Below are positions 56,337 to 64,000 of a stretch of 64,000 bases of DNA, in pieces. The stretch is from positions 12,501 through 76,500 of the forward strand of contig JAXRKP010000974.1 of assembly GCA_037039925.1 (NCBI GenBank), read 5' to 3'. The notes beneath the pieces were generated by a model. That model made no database searches. It was not told the DNA's origin and saw only the letters and a program-made list of their open reading frames with translations. Both the position numbers and the translations under genes were made by a program. The DNA is from Doris montereyensis. Its lineage: Eukaryota > Mollusca > Gastropoda > Nudibranchia > Dorididae. Each line of letters starts with the position of its first letter. The first letter of the stretch is position 1.

Positions 56337-57092
56337 GTTTAAGCCCGTGGGTTATATACAATGTGCAAACCTCACATCGTCACGTGAAGAAGTTTAAGCC
56401 CGTGGGTTATATAAAATGTGCAAACCTCACATCGTCACGTGAAAGAAGTTTAAGCCCGTGGGTTATATACAATGTGCAAACCTCACATCGTCACGTGAAA
56501 GAAGTTTAAGCCCGTGGGTTATATAAAATGTGCAAACCTCATCGTCACGTGAAAAGTTTAAGCCCGTGGGTTATATAAAATGTGCAAACCTCATCGTCAC
56601 GTGAAAGAAAGTTTAAGCCCGTGGGTTATATACAATGTGCAAACCTCACATCGTCACGTGAAAGAAGTTTAAGCCCGTGGGTTATATACAATGTGCAAAC
56701 CTCACATCGTCACGTGAAAGAAGTTTAAACCCGTGGGTTATATACAATGTGCAAACCTCATCGTCACGTGAAAGAAGTTTAAGCCCGTGGGTTATATACA
56801 ATGTGCAAACCTCACATCGTCACGTGAAAGAAGTTTAAGCCCGTGGGTTATATAAAATGTGCAAACCTCACATCGTCGTGAAAGAAGACGAGCCCGTGGG
56901 TTATATACAATGTGCAAACCTCACATCGTCACGTGAAAGAAGTTTAAGCCCGTGGGTTATCGTGAAAGAAGTTTAAGCCTGTGGGTTATACAATGTGCAA
57001 ACCTCACATCGTCACGTGAAAAAGTTTAAGCCCGTGGGTTATATAAAATGTGCAAACCTCACATCGTCACGTGAAAGAAGACGAGCCCGTAG
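56337..57092. repeat. 56-bp tandem array, about 14 units
   Basis: Unit: tttaagcccgtgggttatat, acaatgtgcaaacctcacat, cgtcacgtgaaagaag. Every full unit carries the palindrome TCACGTGA and a ttatata stretch. Some units lack the aca of ctcacatcg, and one near 56950 is internally deleted. Confidence 0.97.
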
Positions 57093-57254
57093 ATAGATTC
57101 AAGTTTTTAGGCAAAAATTGATGTGTCGTGTCTAACATACATTTGGCCTAATTGTTATGATTTTTTTTGTTTGTTTGTATGCTGATTATCTCTCTTCCTA
57201 TTTACTATCCAGACTTGATAATTTGACTGTTTTGATTTGAATCCTAGGTCTTTG

Positions 57255-57800
57255 GCGCGCTACTGGTAGATCTACTTCGATTCTGTAACTCACTTCATTG
57301 AATTTTGAATTTTACCCTGATATCACTGCATATAGGTAGTGGACTCGTAAATTTCAATGACAAAAAAGATTTTATTCATACATTACATAAATGATTTTGG
57401 CTAAACGTTTGCTTTCATTTACAGACGCGGGCGGTTAGTGGGGTGCAACAGGTAGGTTCTGTTTCTTTCCATTTCAGTTCTCATGCAATCTGTCATCTTG
57501 CTGCTTCATCTAAATTCATCATGGTATCACTATGTATGATGGACGGAGTAGATTCCAACGACACAAATAAAAAGAAAGTGTTTACATACAGTTTTAAAAC
57601 CATGTTCTGGTTTCTGTCTAGATAGTGCAAGTCTTCAAAAGTGCAAGTGGGGGTTGGTGGGCGCTGCTGGTATGCTTTTCTTCTTTCCCTTCATTTTTTC
57701 ACTTTGTTTTCTCTTTCATCTTGCTGTTTCCTCTTCTTGATTCACCCTGACATCACCGCATATGCTGGATGAAGTAAATTTCAATTTAACAAACAAAAAT
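57255..57800 (+). mobile_element. R130 repeat, copies 12-14, about 200-bp spacing
   Basis: Copies start near 57262, 57450 and 57665: ctactggtagatctacttcg, caacaggtaggttctgtttc, and tgctggtatgcttttcttct. Each is followed by a gctgtttc/gctgcttc block, a gatatcac/gtatcac/gacatcac block and a gtaaatttcaa-like end. Confidence 0.8.
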
Positions 57801-58159
57801 CAAAATACTGTTTTTTGAATTAGTCATGTTTATATAAATAGAATCTTATCTTGTTTTCATGACTGTGGTCCCCCCCCTCCAGTTTCGTTTATCTTTTGCC
57901 GTATTTTTTCTCGGTCACATTCTATATAGTAAACACGAAATCCGTCATCGACGAAGAAAGAAAACATAACTCAAGATTTTACATGTCTGTTTGAATCTCT
58001 TTGAGTTACGGGTTGACGCATGCTTCGGCTGATTGACGCTCGGAACACTAGATCTACTGTGGACAGCGACATAATGGCAGGTTGTAGTAAAGCCTGCCAC
58101 TCCAGTCATCCGCATTGTACGCTGACAATTTACGCTGCGCACTGCTCTTTGCCAGCGAT

Positions 58160-58295
58160 GGCGAGTGAGTGCTACTGATAGGTCCTACTTCTTAATCTTT
58201 CCTTTCCTTCCTTCACTTATCTTTCATCTTGCTGTTAATTCACCGTGAGATCACCGCAATGGTGTATAGGGTAAATTTCAAAGAAACAAGCCATC
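58160..58295 (+). mobile_element. R130 repeat, copy 15
   Basis: gctactgataggtcctactt, tttcatcttgctgttaattc, gtgagatcaccgcaatggtg and gggtaaatttcaaagaaaca. Confidence 0.85.
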
Positions 58296-58639
58296 ACACT
58301 GCTCTATGTTTGGATGCTGGAAACTGAATAGTTTAGCAATACCGAAAGAATTAGAATCGTATTAAATTCTTTACAGCTCGTTCAGTTCACATTGGTTTTT
58401 GATGATAAATATCATCATTTCATTATCTAGAGCAACCTATCAGTAGTGATTTAGGCAATCATAAGTTTCCAAAAATGGCAGCTTTTGTCACTTATATATT
58501 TAATGGAGAATAAATATTTTTGCCTGGATTTTGCCCTCCGTTTTCCTTAAACAATAAAATTATAGCATCAACATCACCCCTACCGCCGCTACCAACAACA
58601 AGTCACGCCAAGAGTAATGATTGCAGTACAATGTAGAGT

Positions 58640-58641
58640 AT

Positions 58642-58679
<38 letters not shown>

Positions 58680-58680
58680 G
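58640..58680. repeat. (GTG)n/(GTA)n trinucleotide repeat
   Basis: gtggtggtgg followed by about 9 gta units, directly before R130 copy 16. Confidence 0.95.
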
Positions 58681-58810
58681 AGCCGCTGGTAGTTCCTACT
58701 TGGTTCCATTCGCGCCTTTATTTTTCTTTCATCTTGCTGTTTCTCAAAATTCACACTGAGATCACTTCATATGGTGGCTTTGGTAAATTTTAAAGAAACA
58801 AACAAACTAG
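58680..58810 (+). mobile_element. R130 repeat, copy 16
   Basis: agccgctggtagttcctact, tctttcatcttgctgtttct, ctgagatcacttcatatggt and taaattttaaagaaacaaac. A second partial end (ttcaccttgagatcaccaca) follows. Confidence 0.85.
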
Positions 58811-58869
58811 CAAAGCTTTCAATTCACCTTGAGATCACCACAAATGTTGGAAGGGGTGCAATCACACCA

Positions 58870-59034
58870 TCGAAAGCGTGTGAAAGCTGCGAGTTCCCCA
58901 TGGACCCCTTGGCAGCCGATCTAAAAGGAAAGGGCGGCGGTCGGCGGCTAGATCCCTGCTGCGGCGCGACCCCGCGAGGGGTTCGGGGAGCCGGGGGAGG
59001 GGCGAGTTCAGTCGGCACCCGATGTGCAATCAAA

Positions 59035-59035
<1 letters not shown>
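58870..59035. other. GC-rich island of unknown nature
   Basis: About 150 bases of high GC (ggcggcggtcggcggctaga, then gcggcgcgaccccgcgaggg) in an AT-rich setting, between an R130 end and a CT microsatellite. It could be a fragment of a GC-rich structural RNA gene, a mobile element or foreign sequence; I cannot tell. Confidence 0.6.
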
Positions 59036-59036
<1 letters not shown>

Positions 59037-59106
<70 letters not shown>

Positions 59107-59239
59107 CTCTCTCTCTCTCTCCCTCTCTCTCCCTCTCTCTCCCCCCTCTCTCTCCCTCTCTCTATATTTGCTCCCCCTCTCTCTATATTTTTCTTTCTCC
59201 CTCCCTCTCTCTCCCTCCCTCCTCTCTCTCTCTCTCTCT

Positions 59240-59321
<82 letters not shown>

Positions 59322-59360
59322 CTCTCTCTTTCTCTTTTCTTTCTTTCTTTCTTTTGTTCT
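59037..59360. repeat. CT-rich microsatellite
   Basis: Two long CT blocks separated by CCT/TATTTG interruptions and ending in (TTTC)n. Confidence 0.98.
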
Positions 59361-59519
59361 CTCATTGCGTTATGTCTCTGTTTTGGCAGTCAGTCAGTCT
59401 GTTTGTATATTACATGTATTACATCTTTTCTCCTATGTGTGGCACTGTCGTTCCCCGCACCCCCTCCATCTTTCGTCTCAGTCTTCCTCCCTCTCCTTAT
59501 GTCTCTCTCCATGGAAATT

Positions 59520-59640
59520 ACAGTCATACTTCTTTCCGTACCTTCCCATATGGACATAATGTGTTGCATCTGGACTCTTCCCACTGAACTCAATCTGAGG
59601 TCGTTGCATAGATGAGGTAAATTCCAATGAAACGGACACA
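59520..59640 (+). mobile_element. R130 repeat, copy 17 (diverged)
   Basis: gtcatacttctttccgtacc, aactcaatctgaggtcgttg and gaggtaaattccaatgaaac keep unit order with many changes. Confidence 0.6.
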
Positions 59641-60009
59641 CAATGTCTTTCCCATATCTCCTATCCGTGTTGTATCTATACGTCCTCATCCTCTTCTATC
59701 ATGATACGATTTTCCGGTTGACTGCAACCTTTCGTAAATACTGCAACATCGTCACAGCCTCCGTTGAATGACATGTGTCATTAAGTAAGACATAAATGGA
59801 CACTGTCTTGACTCAGACGATGACCTACTTTTGGCTTTCCGGTTGAGAATTATTGTCGGCCTAGAAGCCGGAAGTAAAACTGTTGCTTCCATTAACCCGA
59901 GGTTAAGACTTTAGGAAGTTATTTAAAGTGGTTTGACTTCATCTACTTAACCTTTCACCCACGAGGTAGACGCCAACGTTAGTATATTATCTATTATGTG
60001 TAGGCCCAC

Positions 60010-60415
60010 CAAAGACATCAATCTGCTCTTCCCATATGAACCGCATCGTGCGCTAAGATCTTAAAAATCTAAATTATTGACAATTCCAAAACACTCACTT
60101 GAAACGTTTCGGAGATAGAAGTTTTGGCCAAATTGGACCACAAATATGGAATGTGTTACTCCATCTGTGAAATTTGCAACCAGTCTTGAAATCTTCAAAA
60201 AACGACTAAAATACATCTTTTAGGAAGTATCTTCTGTAAACGATGACCAATTTTAATACTGTTTTATTAGTGTGAGTGTTGGAATGAAAACTTGAATGTA
60301 TCTTTTTAAGAATATTTCAACTTGTATAACAAAGTGCCTTGAGGTTTCGGCGAAAGGCGCTGTAAAATTTTCTACCATTACTATTACAATAAACCAAATA
60401 ATCTGTTGTCTCTGC
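60010..60415 (+). pseudogene. L2/CR1-type LINE, 3' fragment
   Basis: Plus-strand frames give KRFGDRSFGQIGPQIWN, the GDRSF..APKLWNSLP C-terminal pattern, then KFATSLEIFKKRLKY. The sequence then runs into a 3' end with gaaaggcgctgtaaaa, typical of such tails. No RT core. Confidence 0.7.
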
Positions 60416-60830
60416 TCTGAGTTAATTAATTTTTTGTAATTTTTTCGAAATGTTTATTTTATTTCATTAGATTTTCGTAAAATTTCTGTTTCGAAGGATA
60501 AAAATGCATAAATGGTTGGAGTAAGCTGATGTGGAGAGGAATTGTTGATTTCAATAGAAATTGAGTTTTATAGATTATATCATATTCATATTATGCTGTT
60601 GTAAGATTTGTAATCGTCTGGCTACGGGTTCTCTCTTGTTAAGGTGGTTTTGCTTGACGTCAGTAATTGTTCGTTCATACGAGTTGGACTCTCTTTAGCT
60701 AATAGCCGTTCGTATTGTTATTCTACCACTTGCCCAATTATCTTGTCCCCCCCCCCCCCACCCCCAGCACGCGTTGACTACTGCATGTTTTGACGATTTT
60801 TTGTAAATGTGTTTTTCGAATAGTGGGATG
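60416..60830. other. No recognisable gene
   Basis: AT-rich, with a short C run at 60749-60761. Nothing supported. Confidence 0.5.
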
Positions 60831-60834
60831 TTGG

Positions 60835-60965
60835 CAGGTGGGACTGGTAGGTCCTACTTTTTCCTTGTCATTCTTGCATTTATCTTTAACTTTGTCTTGC
60901 TGTTTCCTCATAATTCATCCTGAGATCACGCAAATGGTGGACGGAGTAAATTCTAATCTAACAAT
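60835..60965 (+). mobile_element. R130 repeat, copy 18
   Basis: gtgggactggtaggtcctac, tgtcttgctgtttcctcata, cctgagatcacgcaaatggt and ggacggagtaaattctaatc. Confidence 0.85.
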
Positions 60966-61520
60966 CTTTCGAACATCTGTTTTTAACCTTGGGAATGAAA
61001 GCAGAACGTTTGTTAGGCAAATCAAGCTTAAAATTTGTAGTCTTCATGCATCTGTTACGGTCAACACGCATAATTTGTTACATCGTTTCTTATAATTCAC
61101 GATTCATGCCTAAAGCGTTTCCTCATATATATCACTATGTCAGATGTCTGTATTTGACATTGGCTGCTGTTTACTAAATTTACTCTTTACTTGTTGTTAA
61201 CAACCACTTGTAAAAGTTTGAATTTGAAACATTAACGGTTCTTGTTTTTCTAAATGTTTGTCTTTTATTTGGCTTTCTGTTTGTAACATGTCCTGTTCTT
61301 ATTGTGTTGTTCTTAGGCAGCGTTTTAAAAACAAATTCTTTGTACACATCAATATGGGAATCCTACAACGTTTCTGTTGATCACCCATCCTTTATAATAA
61401 CATTTTAGTTTCACATGTGTTTGAACTCTGTATGAGACTTATTTTCATTTTTGCGTGTCATTGATTTCTTTTTCTGTGAGAACCATCGCAGGTGGATGGC
61501 GTTTTAAAAGCACAACATGA
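60966..61520. other. No recognisable gene; possible R130 tail near 61475
   Basis: gagaaccatcgcaggtggat at 61479 may be a last trace of an R130 unit. Otherwise nothing. Confidence 0.4.
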
Positions 61521-61524
61521 TTTT

Positions 61525-61775
61525 AGATGTGTAAAAAGTCAAATTGCAAATGCGATGTAAAAGTCAAATTGCACATGGGATGTGTAAAAGTCAAATTGCA
61601 AATGCGATGTGTAAAAGTCAAATTGCAAATGCGATGTGTAAAAGTCAAATTGCACATGGGATGTGTAAAAGTCAAATTGCTAATGCGATGTGTAAAAGTC
61701 AAATTGCACATGAGATGTGTAAAGTCCAAATTGCACATGAGATGTGTAAAAGTCAAATTCTCAATGCTACCACAA
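61525..61775. repeat. 27-bp tandem array, about 9 units
   Basis: Unit: gtgtaaaagtcaaattgcac followed by atgggat, with cac/caa and gggat/gcgat variants. A multiple of three, so frames stay open on both strands (repeats such as MCKSQIAHG and NLTFTHRIC); no evidence of coding. Confidence 0.97.
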
Positions 61776-62350
61776 GTTAACACGCAACGAATGCTACCTT
61801 TCTTTTTGTTTAGGTAGAGGCTTTTGTGGAAATTTAGAGCGAAATGTCTGTCACACGTCATTAAGAGCACAGTCTTTCTTACGACCTCAGCTAATGTAGA
61901 GGGAATACTTTGCTGAGTCGTGCTTATAGTGCTTGTCAGCAAAATCAAAGGCTAGACAATCTAAGTTTATGATTTCCGTATTGGGAAACACTTCAGCCAA
62001 ATATCACTTGACAAACAAGAAGTACAACCGGCTTGACCTACATTGACATACACGACTCAAACTGTCTGTCAAACCAGTCAATAAATTAGAAAAAAAAAAG
62101 CGAGGCTAGATCTACCCATGTCTTGGGAGACTCACAGCCAATTGTTTAGTTGGTGCTCTGTTTGGGAAATTCGGTTGGTGCTTTCTTCATATTTTAAAAA
62201 TAATTTTGTATTTGGTTCCTTTTTGGAACGCGTGCGAGCGCATTTTTACATGTTACCGAGAGACATCGGTTGCTATGGCATCGGTTACCATGGCTATTAA
62301 GGTGCTGCTAGCTCGGAGTTCGATTCCGCACATCCTTTCAGTGGGAGAAT
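61776..62350. other. No recognisable gene
   Basis: A gttcgattccg B-box-like motif at 62319 may mark a SINE head, without a clear partner A box. Confidence 0.4.
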
Positions 62351-62351
62351 G

Positions 62352-62436
62352 TCAAAGCCGCGCAATGACATCAAACCTGTAGGGTATCAAAGCCACGCAA
62401 TGACGTCATACCTGTAGGGTATCAAAGCCGTGCAAG
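62352..62436. repeat. 35-bp tandem repeat, about 2.5 units
   Basis: Unit: tcaaagccgcgcaatgacat followed by caaacctgtagggta. Confidence 0.95.
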
Positions 62437-62439
62437 ATC

Positions 62440-62690
62440 CAATCAATCGAGTTTCTTCTCATTGCTGAGGTTGGACGCCATTGCTCGCCATTCGCCTTCT
62501 GTAATGCGACTTTGCTGCATTGGTTGGTTTTCATGCCTGTTATTTCTGCAATGTTGGTCGTCCAGCTGTCTATTTTTCTTCCCTTTTCTATTTTGCTTTT
62601 GACTTTCCCTTCTAGTACGACTCTTTACAGTGTGTCATGTCGTCTTATATGGCCATAGTACTTTCGATTTTTTGTTCTTTGATCTTTTTA
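62440..62690 (-). pseudogene. LINE, RT C-terminal fragment (3' part)
   Basis: Minus-strand frame KYYGHIRRHDTL, then VVLEGKVKSKIEKGRKIDSW and TTNIAEITGMKTNQCSKVAL, the C-terminal GH..R..GR....W.NI..G pattern. A stop follows TL. Probably the same element as 63010-63290. Confidence 0.7.
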
Positions 62691-62764
62691 AGTTAAGTTA
62701 GTGATTGTAGACCTGGATATTTTAGTATGCATTTTTTTATTTCTTTTCTTTTCATGAATTAGGG

Positions 62765-62885
62765 TCGGTTGGCAAGAGTTGCTGGTAGGTCCTACTTCTT
62801 TTCTTTCGCTCTTTCAACTATCTCTCGCTTTGCTGTTGCCTCTTCATTCACCCTGGCGGACAGGTTCAATTTTAATGAGACAATC
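62765..62885 (+). mobile_element. R130 repeat, copy 19, between two LINE pieces
   Basis: aagagttgctggtaggtcct, tctctcgctttgctgttgcc and ttcaattttaatgagacaat. Confidence 0.8.
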
Positions 62886-63009
62886 CATAAAATATTTTTT
62901 AATTCGCCTGCAACTCCATACATGTATTTCAAAAGCGTCGATTTCCTTGCTACATTAGAAAGCGGCCATGTTTCATAAGCGTCTGTCAGTTTGGGCCATT
63001 TGAAGCATT

Positions 63010-63290
63010 TTACCAAACCTGTCCTGGTGTTCGGATTCTCTTATTAGTCAAGACCTGTTTTGATTTTTCGAAGGCGGAGTTTGTAAGCCGATTCGTCTGC
63101 ATATCCCTTGCTCTGATCTACCATCTTCTGTAACAAGTTGGCCTGTGCATGTGAACGATTTTACTTGTTCGACAACTTTTCTGTTTGTTTCATATCTGTT
63201 TGTGGATCGTTGCTTTATTTTGATATATAACCATTGATTTTGTTTCTTAGTATTCATCTTTTGTTTCCTTCTCTTTACTGTTTGTTCACA
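63010..63290 (-). pseudogene. LINE, fragment (upstream part)
   Basis: Minus-strand frame VVEQVKSFTCTGQLVTEDGR, then SEQGICRRIGLQT, the FEYLGQLVTEDGR..EIRRRIGLA segment that normally lies shortly before the GH..R region. A gap of about 320 bases with R130 sequence separates it from 62440-62690. Confidence 0.7.
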
Positions 63291-63414
63291 CCTGTTTTAA
63301 GGGTTGTAACGCAGATTTTCGAGTTCAGTCATCGATAAATTCATCAAAGAGAAATAGTTTCTGTTTTGAATTTGAGAGGATAATAAACTATCGACGTAAC
63401 ACAATCGTATTATG

Positions 63415-63608
63415 GTGTTCTGGATTACATGTCTGTAGGGATACCATAGTTTGATTACATGTCTGTAGGGATACCATAGTTTGATTACATGTCTGTAGGG
63501 ACACCATAGTTTGATTACATGTCTGTAGGGATACCATAGTTTGATTACATGTCTGTAGGGATACCATAGTTTGATTACATGTCTGTAGGGATACCATAAT
63601 TTTGATTA
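63415..63608. repeat. 30-bp tandem array, about 6 units
   Basis: Unit: tgattacatgtctgtaggga followed by taccatagtt. Nearly identical units. The open minus-strand frame (MVSLQTCNQT repeats) is a by-product of the multiple-of-three unit. Confidence 0.98.
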
Positions 63609-63609
63609 C

Positions 63610-64000
63610 GGCCCAACAAGAATGTTTTTACGCTTGGATTAAAGATTGGGTAAAATCAGGATGAGACCAAGAATAAAAATGTGGCGGCAAAGCGACGTGT
63701 TCATTATACTATAATGTTGGAGGCATTATCCTCTCGCTTATTAAGTTCAACAATTCTTTGTTTGAATTTTCTTCCTTTTGGAATTGAGTAAGCAGCTGCT
63801 TTTTCTCTTCATTTCTTTTATGGTCTGAGCATTTTCGCTGTCACCTGTTCAAATCTTAGTATGTTTTGTCTGGCGACTCGTTGATACCGCGCACAGCATC
63901 AGCTCTTCATCGAAAACCGCGCGTTGCTGGCACCTTTCTGTCGGTCTTAAAGGGGCGAATGGTTGTGTTCAGTTGGCGCGTTGACTGCACAACCTTTTTC
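63610..64000. other. No recognisable gene
   Basis: End of the window; no supported feature. Confidence 0.5.

Overview
This window is eukaryotic, intron-rich, AT-rich and crowded with repeats. The one cellular gene I can recognise is animal-type. The repeats (several non-LTR retrotransposon lineages, tRNA-headed SINEs, Tc1, Merlin-like, pogo-like and hAT-like DNA elements, a Penelope-like remnant with hammerhead motifs, and long GA/CT and AT microsatellites) fit a metazoan with a large repetitive genome. A marine invertebrate, possibly a mollusc, is my best guess, but that is inference.

The gene is CMTR1, the cap-specific mRNA 2'-O-methyltransferase 1. It lies on the minus strand from an ATG at 39127 to a TAA at 7842, in 22 coding exons. 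Every intron I placed has GT..AG ends. Together the exons encode the full animal layout: a lysine-rich N-terminus, a G-patch, an SAM-dependent methyltransferase core, a guanylyltransferase-like region and a C-terminal WW domain, about 814 residues. As written the frame is not clean. There is an in-frame TGA at codon 13, two one-base losses in homopolymers (exons 6 and 19), and a phase mismatch between exons 4 and 5. These look like base-level assembly errors or the early decay of a gene copy.

Layout. 1-7.8 kb: microsatellites, a dead Tc1 element, two head-to-tail LINE copies and a pogo-like TIR element just past the CMTR1 3' end. 7.8-39.1 kb: CMTR1, whose introns hold LINEs, SINEs, a 30-bp tandem array, a hAT-like element and a TIR element related to the pogo-like one. 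39-44 kb: an internally deleted Merlin-like element and a Penelope-like remnant with hammerhead ribozyme cores, inverted arms and a near-perfect hairpin. 44-64 kb: no recognisable cellular gene. This region is dominated by at least 19 same-strand copies of one ~130-bp repeat (called R130 here), one of which has expanded internally into a 55-bp minisatellite, plus 56-, 27-, 35- and 30-bp tandem arrays, microsatellites and LINE/SINE remnants.

I see no operon-like gene cooperation and no convincing protein-coding gene other than CMTR1 and transposon remnants. The most unusual material is the hammerhead/Penelope locus, the R130 cluster and the damaged frame of an otherwise well-conserved CMTR1.
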